DNA from: Epiperipatus broadwayi
Lineage: Eukaryota > Onychophora > Udeonychophora > Euonychophora > Peripatidae
Direction of reading: 5' to 3'
Assembly: GCA_028023455.1 (NCBI GenBank)
Contig: JAQFVV010006293.1
Coordinates: 3,237,844 to 3,301,843 of the forward strand
Length of the DNA: 64,000 nt
Part shown: positions 1-10,169 of the stretch, one piece after another
Layout of the letters: the number at the start of each line of letters is the position of its first letter
How positions within the stretch are numbered: the stretch's first letter is position 1
Notes under the pieces: generated by a model
The model's database searches: none
What the model was told of the DNA's origin: nothing
The model's input: the letters and a program-made list of their open reading frames with translations, nothing else
Made by a program: the position numbers and the translations under genes

Positions 1-1619
1 GACATTGTTAATCTTACAAAATGGCTGTTGTTTTTAAAAAAAAGTTTTGAGATTTTTTTAAAAGATCATAATAGTGAATAATTAATTATAAATTAAAATA
101 TATTTTCAATTGATATAATTTTAATGAAGTCATTATCCTGTGACATTGTTAATTACTTTTATTTAGAAGAGATTTATGTGAAATAAGAATTGATTGCTTT
201 CACAAATACATTGTAAATAATTACATTCATGATAAACTTAACAAATTAAAAAATTCTATTAAATATTATTTAACTAAGTTAATAATATTTGCAACTAAAA
301 TAACAAAAAATGTTTATTATATATATAATTAATACTTATATAATTGAATGTTTAATAAATAAATTTAATTTTTTTTATATAATAATTATATATTTCCACG
401 ACTAGTTTTCTAAGTTTTCATCATATCCAGGTGTCATCAGTAATTCACTATTTAAACTAAATCAAATCATAAAAGTACTTATTTATAATATGTCAAGCTT
501 GAGAAATATTGACAATTAATTACTGATTAATCAGGTTGTTGTATATACTGCTGAATTGGAAGTAACTGAAATCAAGTTATAATAACTGTTGTAGGAAAAT
601 TATTAAATTCATAAATTAAACCTTCAATTATATTGATGGTACTAATATTACATAAATGGAATAATAAAAAGGCATTCAAAAATATATATTCATTTATTCA
701 ATGATAATAAGGGTAAATAATTTGACAAAAAAATAATGATCAAATTATAGTAGACAAAAAAATAATGATCAAATTATAGTATGCTTTATTTGAAGGAGGG
801 GGTGGGGGTAGAAGATGGTCTTCAGATTAAAAAAGTAATTTAATTGCAGCATATTTTAAGAAAGAAATTTCTGACACTTCCACATGATATTTCAATCAAT
901 ATATTAAGACATTCTGTGATACGTTTTTATAATCCATCCTCAAAGTGTGCAAAGATTGATTGCTCACTGTCATTTTTTATTCCATCATACAACTATAAAG
1001 CAAATACTTCACAGCAAGATGGATAACAGTGAAATTTGAAAGAATAATAATGCAGAAATGTTAAAGAAGATGGACACATAATTGAGGACATGTGTGTCAG
1101 AAATTGATTTTTATCTTTACAAAGATTTAATTCAAAGAAGACTACTTTTTCAAAAAAAAATATCCACTTAGCTGAATTAGTAGTCATTCAACCTTCTAAT
1201 TTAATTCTTTTAATGCTGTTATCACCATTATGAGTATTAAATGTTTTCTTAGGATGTAATTTTCAAATACAGGGTCTTTGACATTTTCAATACAAGATTT
1301 AAAATATGCATTATTATACAGAAAAACGTTAGATTAGCAAAAAAAATATTTTTTTTTTGCCATCAATGTAAATAGATATTCCAAGATTGATAATGCATCT
1401 TATTCAAGTTAGCTAAATTACGCAATAAAAGAATAAGAAAAATAAATTTGCAGCATGGCCAATCAAATTTTTTATTTTGTGAACTACCCACACCCACCAA
1501 AAAAAATTTTTTTTAAGTAGAAATAGTGTATATTTATTTTAATAAATTTGTATATAAATTTAGTATCTTATTTATAAGTACAATAAACTTCTTGAGTTAT
1601 ATAAATTTTTTTTTTTACT
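1..1619. other. AT-rich non-coding DNA with no gene recognised
   Basis: I see no gene, splice-supported exon or RNA gene here. The only clear structures are an exact 29-bp tandem duplication at 724-781 and a G-rich patch (GGAGGGGGTGGGGG) near 796. Short open frames in this interval have no recognisable motifs and look like chance frames in AT-rich DNA. Confidence 0.6.
724..781. repeat. 29-bp exact tandem duplication
   Basis: Two head-to-tail copies of a 29-bp unit beginning GACAAAAAAATAATG (724-752 and 753-781) are identical. This looks like a simple recent duplication with no coding content. Confidence 0.9.
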
Positions 1620-2706
1620 TTTTGCCAAATCACCCCACATGCGATGCAATATGGTTTCTCCTTTATCGAAGTAAGGAATCTCTCAACCACTATACTATAG
1701 AAATCTGTCAGCCACCTTACTTTCTCTTTCCATTCTCCACCCTAAGTTTTTCCAATATTCCACTCTATTCTGCTCCATCCCGTGTCTATAATATCATCTT
1801 TGCCCACTCAATGACATCTAGATATCCCTTATCTTTTTCCAAACCCAGCATAAAAAACAAGAACCCATTTTCTGTATAATCACTTTGTTTATATTTATTG
1901 TCCCACAACTTCATTATTTGTACTCTTTCTGTTTGTAAGCATTTTACATTCAATTAGCAGATTCCTAATATTTTCTATGTCTTCCTTACATAATTTGCAG
2001 ATTAAATCACCCACTTTTCCCCATTTATGGGTATATTCAATTGTTGCTAACAATCCTGTTCGAGCCTTAAATAGTAAACTACTTTCCTTGTTATTATTGT
2101 AAATTAACTAGCACCCAATTTTCTATTTGCTTCTATATATATATTTAAACTTTTTATTCTCCATTCTAGTTTTCCATCTCTCCAATTCCCTATTTTTCAT
2201 TAATGCATCTATTTTTCTATCTCATTCTTTGCCATATAACAATCAACATTCCTCCTAACAATCATTCCACCTTTTGTATAAGTATACTGACATAAAGTCT
2301 TTATTCAAATCTTCTGCATACCATATTTATCTTTCTTTCCCATCTTGTTACCTGTCATTTACTCACAACCTAATTGAATATTATTTTGGCTATTCTCTTA
2401 CTATCCATAAATTGCAATCTACCAAACATTTTCATTTTGCTTTTTGCATATCTCATATAAAAATTTGACCATCCCATTTCTTTTTGAATTGCCTTCTTTA
2501 CCATCCACACATCTGCATTAGTGCATATCTTCCTATTTCTCTTTGTACTTTTTTTAAGTAATTAGTTACCCCTTTACTAAAACATCATTATTATAAGTTA
2601 ACCCTGCTGCTGCCACACCCTTCCATACAATTCTTGCTATATCATATTTATTATATGAAAACTGTTAATTTCTTTATCAGTTCTTTTCTTTTCTTTGCTT
2701 CTGCTA
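1620..2706 (-). mobile_element. 3' part of a decayed APE-type LINE (LINE-A)
   Basis: This is the 3' portion of a minus-strand non-LTR retrotransposon. Its 5' part resumes at 7560, on the far side of an inserted LTR element. Read on the minus strand, around 1925-2085, it shows TGLLATIEYTHKWG followed by CKLCKEDIENIRNLLIEC. That is the usual LINE C-terminal arrangement after the reverse transcriptase: a TG-L-hydrophobic stretch, then a Cys-x2-Cys pair, then a 'LLIEC'-like motif. Several stops and frameshifts interrupt it, so it is a fossil. The downstream end near 1620 is approximate; I could not see a clean poly-A tail or target duplication. Confidence 0.6.
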
Positions 2707-3151
2707 TGTCTTAGGGTTCAATTAAGTTGAATCAGTAAGATAGCAATAAATTAAAATAACTCATTTAATATTTCTATATATATTTTAATAACTAGTTTCT
2801 ACTACATGAACATACAATTATAATAATAAATATACACACAAGATTTCACTCAGTTTATTTACATTAAATATAATATTGTTCTATTTTGCCAGTTCTTATT
2901 TTATATGTTGCTACAATAGCCATTTTACCTACTGTTTTCTTTACTATGGATTTCATATATCCTGAAGGCTGTGTACTGGTAACATCCCGGGAACTGAGAG
3001 GGATAAATCTCTGCCACTAGTTTTATACTATATCCCTTTATCGGGCATATATTCTGGAAATCATAATTTACGGCAGTGCTCTCTATTTTTGTGTGGAGAA
3101 GAATCTACGTTATGCGGTAAGTGCAAACCAACGTATATTACATATATAGCA
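2707..3151 (-). repeat. 3' LTR of Gypsy-1
   Basis: This is the left copy in plus coordinates and the 3' LTR for the minus-strand element. It starts TGTCTTAGGG and ends TATAGCA on the plus strand, and matches 7118-7559 almost throughout. It contains a 3-bp indel relative to the other copy near 3100. Confidence 0.93.
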
Positions 3152-3167
3152 GTCCTTCCCCCACTTT
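3152..3167 (-). promoter_or_regulatory. Polypurine tract of Gypsy-1
   Basis: Directly next to the 3' LTR, the minus strand reads AAAGTGGGGGAAGGAC. This is a purine-rich run in the position where plus-strand DNA synthesis is primed in LTR retroelements. Confidence 0.75.
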
Positions 3168-3183
3168 AGTAATACATATTACT

Positions 3184-3795
3184 CTAGTTTACTATATAGT
3201 CCTTAAATTTAACCGGTCGTTTCCGTATTCGGGGAATTTTAGGACCATCATTCATATTTTCCCTTTGTACTCCTGGTGAGTCCAGTTCTTGCTCTGTCAC
3301 TTCATCTTCGGTCAGTTCTGGCTCAGCTTTCTTTTTATATTCTTCTTTAGTCGGTCCCTTCATGATATGGTTCATTTCCGGCCATATAGCTTTGTCTTCC
3401 TTTGTTTCACGATGACGAAGGTGGTTTATATGTTTTCTCAACACTTTTCCACGTTCCATCTCGATTAGACAAATCTGTTTATGCAATGACTGGTTTACTA
3501 CTCCAGGGCTCCATTTATGTTTTAAAACATCCAACACCCATACGCAATCGCCTGGCAAAAATTTAACCACTTTGGTATTATTATTTTTATTTCTAGTGTT
3601 TCCAGGTAGTAGCTTTGTCAAATGGGTCCTGAATATCCAACACATTTATAGCTCTGCTGGAGTTTTACCTGTTGTAGTGTTTGGGGTAAAGTGCTGATCA
3701 TACATAGCATGTATCAAGGCTTCTGATATGTTTTTGTTCTGAAGTTTTTTTAAAGTGTTTTTTAAGTGCTGTACTTCTTGTTCTGCTATCCCATT
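3184..3795 (-). pseudogene. Gypsy-1 integrase C-terminal region (broken)
   Basis: The 3' end of pol. The open segment 3184-3645 contains FLPGDCVWVLD and KWSPGVV, the 'GD-VWV' beta-barrel module that follows the catalytic core in Gypsy integrases. A charged Glu/Lys-rich tail follows. Upstream, at 3646-3795, the frame carries the region with the third catalytic acidic residue, in a context like HHPESNGIAE, but it is out of frame with the core segment and ends in an in-frame stop just before 3645. The break with the core lies in a cytosine run near 3815-3822, consistent with a one-base slippage. No function is expected. Confidence 0.8.
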
Positions 3796-3799
3796 ACTT

Positions 3800-4126
3800 T
3801 CAGGATGGTGAGGGGGGTGTAAGCAGGTGTTTAATTCCTCCCTTGTTTAGAAAATCCGTAAATTTTCTTGAAGCGAAACTGGAACCGTTGTCTGTCACAA
3901 TAGTTTCTGGATAACCATGTGTGGCAAATAGTTCATTTAACACTCGGATGGTACAGTCCGCACTAGTATCCTTAACTATTTGAGACTCAGTCCATCGAGA
4001 AAAAGCATCGATCACTAATAGTATCAGGTGTTCATCCAATGGGCCAATGTGATCCAAATGAATGCGTGTCCATGGAGACTTAGGTGGTTCCCATGTTTCA
4101 TAATGCTTTGATGGTAATCTGGCCAC
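3800..4126 (-). pseudogene. Gypsy-1 integrase catalytic core (fragment)
   Basis: The 108-residue open segment carries the DDE-type integrase core of the Ty3/Gypsy group. The first catalytic Asp is in WTRIHLDHIGPL and the second is in IVTDNGSSFAS. The text between them (LLVIDAFSRWTE) matches the usual 'V-D-FSKW' strand. The glutamate of the triad lies beyond the frameshift at the 3' end of this segment. The fold normally joins element cDNA to host DNA in the nucleus; here the frame breaks make it inactive. Confidence 0.88.
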
Positions 4127-4610
4127 TTGTTGGCAGTTCCTGCAATTTTTTTACTCGGGTCTCTATTTCATTTGTTAAGTTTGGCCACCATACATATGAC
4201 CATGCAAGGGCTTTCATTTGTACAATTCCTGGATGTCCTTGATGAAGTAGGTTTAGGACTTGAAGCCTACCTTCAATAGGTACTAACACTCTATCATTAT
4301 GTAAGATACATCCATCGCACACAGAAAGTTTATCCCTAGCTATCCATATAGCTTTGCTCAATTCACTAGGGCATTTCTTTGGCCACCCATTTCTGATACA
4401 CTTTATTAGCTGTACATAACCATCATTTTTTCTGGTCCATTCCTTTATAGTCATGCTATTTATCTTCTTTGACTGTAATGTATCAATGTAATTTATCTTT
4501 TTAATTTTGAACACTCTGTCTGTGGTGTCTGGTAGCCTAGACAAAGCATCTGCATGTGCAATTGTTTTTCCAGGTTTGTAGATTAGCTTATAGTCGTGTT
4601 GTGACATCAA
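4098..4610 (-). pseudogene. Gypsy-1 RNase H end and integrase zinc-binding domain (fragment)
   Basis: The segment begins with DYKLIYKPGKTIAHADALSR, the conserved linker at the RNase H/integrase junction (GK-x-HADALSR). It continues into the H2C2 zinc-binding domain: LLHQGHPGIVQMKALA gives the two histidines and VWWPNL follows. The Cys-x2-Cys half falls at a frameshift near 4140, where this frame diverges from the catalytic-core frame; the 4098-4126 overlap reflects that break. Family knowledge says this domain positions the viral-type DNA ends; the copy is broken. Confidence 0.85.
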
Positions 4611-4619
4611 GTTTGTCCA

Positions 4620-5219
4620 TCACACCATACGTTGACTTGGGGGTTCTATAGGTCCCTTTTCACTGCCAAAAATCCCTGTTAAGGGGCGATGATCTGTATA
4701 GATGGTGAAGTTGCGGCCATACACATATAGGTGGAATTTTTTTACCGCAAAAATCACTGCCAACGCTTCCTTATCTATCTGGCTATAATTTTTCTCTGAA
4801 ACTGTCAATACTCTTGATGTGAATGCTATTGGACGCTCCCCTTCATAGCATGGGTGCGATATGACTGCTCCCACACCATACTCGGATACATTGGTTGTGA
4901 TGTTCACTGCCCAGTCACTTCGGTAATGTACCAGTAGTGCATCTGACATTAATAAGTCTTTTGCAGTTCTAAAAGCATGCATCAGTCCAGATATATCGCT
5001 GTTTCTTTTTAACAACAGGTATAGTGGTGACAGCAAGTTTGCCTTTCCTTCTAAAAAACTCTCATAAAAGTTTAAAAGTCCTAAAAATGCCTGCAATTTT
5101 TTGATGTTTTGGGGTTTCTTAGCATTTTTTATAGCCTTTACTTTTTCGGGGTCAGGTTTTCGACCATTTTCATTATAATATGTCCCAGGAACTTGATTTC
5201 TCGAGCTGACCAAATGCAT
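4620..5219 (-). pseudogene. Gypsy-1 RT thumb/connection and RNase H (fragment)
   Basis: This 199-residue segment covers the end of reverse transcriptase (KKLQAFLGLLNFYESF, the usual 'L-FLGL-NYY-RFI' motif) and RNase H. In the RNase H part, the first catalytic Asp region reads NITTNVSEYGVGAV, where related elements have D-A-S-x-x-G-x-G. So the first acidic residue appears to be Asn here. Later motifs are kept: EKNYSQIDKEALAV and TDHRPL. With that residue changed and frame breaks on both sides, the RNase H should be dead. Confidence 0.85.
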
Positions 5220-5506
5220 TTATTAACATTAAGCTTTGCTTTGGCCCGAGACAATCCTGAGCAAACCTGATCTACCCGTTTCTCAAATTCTGCCTCAGTT
5301 GCACAATAATTAAAATGCCATCTAAATAAGGTATCACTCCTTCCATAGATCTGAATAGCATGTCCATTTTAGCCTGAAATACATTTGGTGCAATGGTTAT
5401 TCCATATGGCAATTTATTACATGCGTATAGTACCTTATGCGTGGTCAGTGTAAGTAATTCAGATGTATTTTTTGTTACTGGGATCTGGTGGAAAGCTGCT
5501 CTTAGA
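5220..5506 (-). pseudogene. Gypsy-1 RT palm, frameshifted, with YLDG in place of YLDD
   Basis: No long open frame covers this stretch, but the minus strand still reads as the RT palm: FAKIDLRAAFHQIPV followed by LPYGITIAPNVFQ. The active-site strand reads VIPYLDGILII, where the family has Y-x-D-D. The second catalytic Asp is replaced by Gly, which alone should abolish polymerase activity. A further frame change occurs before 5219. Confidence 0.75.
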
Positions 5507-5794
5507 TCAATTTTTGCAAAAATACTTGGCCTTCTGTAATGATGCCAGTATTTCCTTTACGCTTGGGACCGGGTATGCACCTTTGTTTATATATTTGTTG
5601 ACCGTAACTCTATAATCCCCGCATAATCTTACACTTCCATCTGGTTTTACTATGGTTACAATAGGAGTTTCCCATGATGATTCTTCAGTGGGTGTTAATA
5701 CTCCTTTTGATACTAAATCCATTATTGCTTTTTCCACCCTCTCCTTCATTGCAAATGGTACTTTTCTGGGCTTATAAACAATGGCTGGTACCAC
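5507..5794 (-). pseudogene. Gypsy-1 RT fingers (fragment)
   Basis: The 95-residue segment has SSWETPIVTIVKPDGSVRLC, followed by GDYRVTVNKYI and YPVPSVKEILASL. These are the conserved N-terminal RT motifs of Gypsy elements. It sits directly downstream of the gag-protease frame (5803-7032) with an 8-bp gap, so protease and RT were probably once one frame. Confidence 0.88.
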
Positions 5795-5802
5795 TTCTAT
5801 GT

Positions 5803-7032
5803 CTACTGGTCTTGTTCTAAATTCCGCTGGGCCTGATGTAAACAGTTCCGGATTTTTTTTTTTATTTCTTTTTCTATATGGACAGTCTTTAGCATATTTA
5901 TGTGTATTCCCAGTGGAGCAAACCAGTTTCTGCCCAATAATGGACTAATGTCTTTATTTGCTATATACAATGTCAAAGATTTATGTCTGGAATTAAGTGT
6001 CACAGGCACAGTTAATTTCCCTCGGATATCAACTTTGCTTCCGTTTATATCTGTTACAATTGTATCAGCCTTACGCAGCTTTAATTTATATTTACTACCT
6101 CGAGTGATATCTGTCCAATCCTTAAGTGATATCAACGACAATCCAGCTCCACTATCCACTTCCATTGTGATTTCTTTTCCACAGACCTGCAAATCCAGAA
6201 GAATGTGATCTGTTTTATTGTCGCCTTTTGATACAGTCTTAATGGTTGATTTTTTATATTCTACTTGGGGTTTGATATCTACATTTTTTCTCTGTGCCTT
6301 GCCGTCTTTATAATAACACACAGCCACTAAATGTCCTCTTTTGTTACATTTTCTACATATTTTTTTCTTGTGCCTACAGCTACTTTTTGTATGACCGGAT
6401 TTTCCACAGCAAGTACAATTTTGTTGTTTGGTGTGTCTGCCAAAAGTCGTAGAGTCAAATTTTTTCTTTTCTCTACTGAAAGCGATCTTTTCTGGTGATT
6501 TTAATCTGGTATTCTGATGCGATGTAAGCATGGCCTCTTGCGCGACACATTTATCAATCTTTGTTTTGTATGTTAATTGCGAATCACTCAATAAGACCTT
6601 CCTGAAGTTTGCGTCCGTCATTCCGTACAAGAACTGTTCCAACAAAGCGTCGTTTATTTCTGGACCGTATTCACATTCCTTGGCCAGTTTTCGCAATGCA
6701 AGATTGTAATCCACATATTTCTCTTGCGGTGACTGCATTCTATTTCTCAGCCGAAGGCATGCTATCCATTTAGACTGTTTCGGTAGAAAGTATTCATTCA
6801 ACTTTTGTATAAATTCCTTATACGTGAAATCTTCGGGACGCTTCGGGTCGGTAATCCTGTTTGCTAATTGGATTATGTCTTTTTCTGCTAAATATAATAG
6901 TGTGGAAATCTTATATCTATCGTCCTCAATTTTATTTATGAACATGTAATATTCTGCTTGTTCAATATAGCTCTTCCATGAGTCACCATCATTTACGTCG
7001 AACTCGCGCATTATAGCGTTTATGGCCACCAT
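5803..7032 (-). CDS. Gypsy-1 Gag-protease polyprotein, open 409-residue frame
   Basis: This is the longest open frame in the window and the only largely intact part of Gypsy-1. Residues 1-180 look like a Gag capsid region of Gypsy type (WKSYIEQAEYYM and later LRNRMQSPQEKYVDYNLAL). Two CCHC zinc knuckles follow: CTCCGKSGHTKSSC and CRKCNKRGHLVAVC. A retropepsin-like domain has MEVDSGAGLSLIS as its active-site Asp motif and LLGRNWF as the flap-distal motif. Gag packages element RNA and the protease would cleave the polyprotein. The start ATG at 7032 lies about 75 bp inside the 5' LTR/PBS, as usual. Pol downstream is broken, so this is a remnant frame. Confidence 0.88.
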   Translation of the reverse strand: MVAINAIMREFDVNDGDSWKSYIEQAEYYMFINKIEDDRYKISTLLYLAEKDIIQLANRITDPKRPEDFTYKEFIQKLNEYFLPKQSKWIACLRLRNRMQSPQEKYVDYNLALRKLAKECEYGPEINDALLEQFLYGMTDANFRKVLLSDSQLTYKTKIDKCVAQEAMLTSHQNTRLKSPEKIAFSREKKKFDSTTFGRHTKQQNCTCCGKSGHTKSSCRHKKKICRKCNKRGHLVAVCYYKDGKAQRKNVDIKPQVEYKKSTIKTVSKGDNKTDHILLDLQVCGKEITMEVDSGAGLSLISLKDWTDITRGSKYKLKLRKADTIVTDINGSKVDIRGKLTVPVTLNSRHKSLTLYIANKDISPLLGRNWFAPLGIHINMLKTVHIEKEIKKKIRNCLHQAQRNLEQDQ

Positions 7033-7088
7033 TTTGTTGTTTTTTTATGTAACATTTTTTACGAGTGCCTCACTTTAATCTTGGGCTT

Positions 7089-7109
7089 CTAATCCTGTAA
7101 GCTGCACCA
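7089..7109 (-). promoter_or_regulatory. Candidate tRNA primer-binding site of Gypsy-1
   Basis: Eight bases inside the 5' LTR the minus strand reads TGGTGCAGCTTACAGGATTAG. It starts with TGG, the complement of a tRNA CCA end. The later part resembles the complement of a T-stem/loop. I could not assign the tRNA. Confidence 0.5.
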
Positions 7110-7117
7110 CTCTTTTA

Positions 7118-7559
7118 TGTCTTAGGGTTCAATTAAGTTGAATCAGTAAGATAGCAATAAATTAAAATAACTCATTTAATATTTCTATATATATTTTATT
7201 AACTAGTTTCTACTACACGAACATACAATTACAATAATAAATATACACACAAGATTTCACTCAGTTTATTTACATTAAATGTAATATTGTTCTATTTTAC
7301 CAATCCTTATTTTATACGTTGCTACAGTAGCCATTTTACCCACTGTTTTCTTTACTACGGATTTCATATATCCTGAAGGCTGTGTACTGGTAACATCCCG
7401 GGAACTGAGAGCGATAAATCTCTGCCACTAGTTTTATACTATATCCCTTTATCGGGCATATATTTTGGAAATCATAATTTACGGCAGTGCTTTCTATTTT
7501 TGTGTGAAGAATTTACGTTATGCGGTAAGTGCAAACCAACGTATATTAGATATATAGCA
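7118..7559 (-). repeat. 5' LTR of Gypsy-1
   Basis: This is the right copy in plus coordinates. It begins TGTCTTAGGG and ends TATAGCA, the same ends as 2707-3151. By its position it is the promoter-bearing 5' LTR for the minus-strand element. No TATA box or start site could be fixed in such AT-rich sequence. Confidence 0.93.
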
Positions 7560-7606
7560 GCTTCATTTATCAATTTTTTCTTCCATTCATTCAAGAATTT
7601 CTCTGA

Positions 7607-8420
7607 TTACTTAAGATGATTTTCAAATAAGTTATACATATTTTCCACATTTAACTTTATGTCCCCTAATAAAAATTCTTTCTCTTCACTTTCTCCAGCA
7701 TTTATCATTACTTTTGATTTTTCTTCACCAAATTTAATCTCCATCTCTTTACCCATCCTTCCACACTTCTTCAGCATAATTTCCATATTTTCCTTACTTT
7801 TTGTGCCCAAGAAGATATCATCAGCAAATAAAAGATCTGACAATGTATACATTCCTTGTCATCTATTAATGGTACCCTAATCTTTCTATTGCTCTCTCCA
7901 TTTCTTTTAAATATAACAAAAACAAAATTGGTAACGTAGACATCCTTACCTTAGTCCCACCCATTTTTAACTCTAATTGATTCTATATTTCTTAATTGAT
8001 ACATATAGTAATTATTTTCATACAATCTCTTAATAAGATCCACTAAAGTTCCATTCATTCCCATATCTATTAAACTCATGCATAATATATTTCTATTTAC
8101 TCCATCATATGCCTTCTCTACATCTATAAAGACCATATATAACTGTCAACCTGTATTCCTACTCATATTTATAAGTTGTGTGATTACAAATAAACTATCT
8201 CCTATATACTTAGCTATTTTAAAACCTCCTTGTATTTCTCCCACTATATTATTTTCTTCCATCCATTTTGCCACTCTTTTAGCCAGCATATATGCAAAAA
8301 CTTTATATAACACTGATATTATCACTATCGGTCTATTAATTGTTTATATTTCTATGGTCTTTACCCTTTCCTTTAAACAATAGCCTTACTCTTGTATTAT
8401 TTGAGCTATCTGAAAATTCT
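7607..8420 (-). pseudogene. LINE-A reverse transcriptase (broken)
   Basis: Minus-strand pieces read as LINE RT motifs in order: IVGEIQGGFKIAKYIGD (the 'QGGFR-GRS' block, near 8250), VFIDVEKAYDGVNRNIL (block with the first catalytic Asp, open in 7951-8136), then LLFADDIFLGTKSKEN (the FADD active site, open in 7607-7852). Stops and a frameshift separate them near 7860-7950. The RT would copy element RNA at a nicked target; this copy cannot encode a full enzyme. The FADD aspartates themselves are intact. Confidence 0.82.
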
Positions 8421-8512
8421 ATCTTCAGTGCTATCTTATTAAAACATGATAATAGATTTGATTTTGACCTATTTTCCAAATTCATCATTATCTCTGCTGC
8501 CCATCTATCTAT

Positions 8513-8785
8513 ACCTCTTGCCTTTCACTTTTCAACTTCTTCCCTGTCTCATTTAGTTTATTTCTGTAAAACTAATATTTTTGTGATTATGTGCTTTTAT
8601 GTTTGTTATCTCTCTGTCCTTCACATCTAACATCTACATACTTATTTGAGACCTCTTGCCATTTCACTTTTCATCTTCCCTGTCTCATTCAAGTTTATTT
8701 CTGTAAAACTAATATTTTTGTTATTATGTGCTTTTATGTTTGTTATCACTGTCCTTCACATCTAACATCTACATACTTATTTGAG
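8513..8785. repeat. ~136-bp tandem duplication inside LINE-A
   Basis: Two adjacent near-identical units, about 8513-8648 and 8649-8785, both contain TTTCTGTAAAACTAATATTT and end in CTACATACTTATTTGAG. They differ by a few substitutions and short indels. It is a local duplication within the dead LINE and would have duplicated the linker upstream of the RT. Confidence 0.8.
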
Positions 8786-9389
8786 ATTATCTCTAATTCT
8801 TCTTTAGAACCACACTCTCTTTTCTCATCATTTAATAATACTATCTCTCTCTCCCCTACATTCCTTTTAATATATTTCCAAAATTTTTACTCCATTTCTT
8901 TCACTTTTATCCTCCAATAATTTACTATTTAATTTTATTATCTATATATAATTATCTATTTTAATACAAATTCTTTTTTTAAAAATAATTTTTCCATTTA
9001 ATATTAATATATTTTTCACTTTTTTTTTGTTTTAATAGCGTATTTATAATCTCTGAATGCTTTTTTTCTGTATACTTTTACTAATTCTCATTTTTTTATT
9101 ACTTTTATTCTTCTGAATATTCTCATTTAAAATCCTATTTGCAATTTTTCTACTTCACCACACCAGTCTTTATATTCATCTCCAACAAACTTTTCCATGA
9201 TTTCTTCTACTTTTATTTTGTATTCTTCTAACATAATCTTATCATTCATTCACCATCTTTCCTACTTTTATTATTATTTTCCATTACATTACTAACCATT
9301 TCTATTATAAAGAAATTATAGATCACTATTACATATTCTCTCTACATTATCAAACTTTTTGAATTTTTCTTTTTTTATTCATTCCTCTT

Positions 9390-9960
9390 TCTTTACTAAT
9401 ACATAATCTATTGTGTGAAATATATTATTTCTATACCATGTGTATTGCCTTCATAAATATTTTATAAATTTCCAATGCTCAAATTCATTCTCTGACAAAA
9501 TTTTTTTCAAAAGCTATCCATTCTTGTTATTCATATCATCAATTTCTTCAATATGTTCATTCATATCCCCCCTTTTTTGAAACTGTATATCCTTAACTAG
9601 GCATTCATATATGCTACTGTTCCACTCCATTATAGTTTAACTATCTCCAGTGGCCATATACACTATAATCACCATCCGTTCTTAGTTTTTCTAACCTTAT
9701 CTCAAACCACAAATGTTTTTGACACTTTACATTATTTAAATATTTTTTTGACATAACTCCTATATCACCATTCCCTTTTTTTTTTCTATTTATACCCTGC
9801 CAAACCAAATCTTTCAGTGTGGGTTCTTCTTCTCTTATGTGTTTCCACTATTTCTAATACCTCAAGTCATTTGTTATTAACTGATTTATTTAATTCCAAT
9901 CATTTTTCTGGTCTTACTACCATTTTATAAATTCTTTTGACTCTTTCTTCTCTATTACAT
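9390..9960 (-). pseudogene. LINE-A APE-type endonuclease remnant
   Basis: The minus strand keeps short tracts of the exonuclease/endonuclease/phosphatase fold used by LINEs to nick target DNA: LLKKILSENEFEHWKF followed by QYTWYRNNIFHTIDYVLV. The last part matches the family pattern 'G-YTW-R-....S-IDYVL', which carries the late catalytic Asp. Upstream tracts are too decayed to align by eye. Placement between the SGNH-like part and the RT fits LINE order. Confidence 0.6.
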
Positions 9961-10169
9961 TTGTAATTAGCTTGTTTATCATTAGTTTTACAGACCAATT
10001 CCCTTTCCACATCTACACTTCTATCTGAATCAGTTACCCTTTGTGTACTTCTTACAACTCCATCCATTCTTACCCCCTTATATTTGATAATACTGTAATT
10101 TAAAACCCTATACCCCTTTATAAGTTTCCCAAACTATAATATTTTTCATAAATTAAAACCCCTAATGGT

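Larger units (their letters stand above)
2707..7559 (-). mobile_element. Gypsy-type LTR retrotransposon (Gypsy-1), decayed, inserted into LINE-A
   Basis: This is a complete 4.85-kb element on the minus strand. LTRs lie at 2707-3151 and 7118-7559, both bounded by TG...CA. Minus-strand order is 5' LTR, primer-binding-site candidate, gag with two zinc knuckles, aspartic protease, reverse transcriptase, RNase H, integrase, polypurine tract, 3' LTR. Protease-RT-RNaseH-integrase order defines the Ty3/Gypsy class. LTRs differ by about 17 substitutions and one short indel by hand count, mostly transitions, so the insertion is not recent. No exact target duplication is visible: flanks read GCTA on the left and GCTT on the right, at best a decayed 4-bp duplication. 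Pol is split by frameshifts and stops, and the RT active site has lost an aspartate. Internal mobilisation is therefore not expected. Confidence 0.93.
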
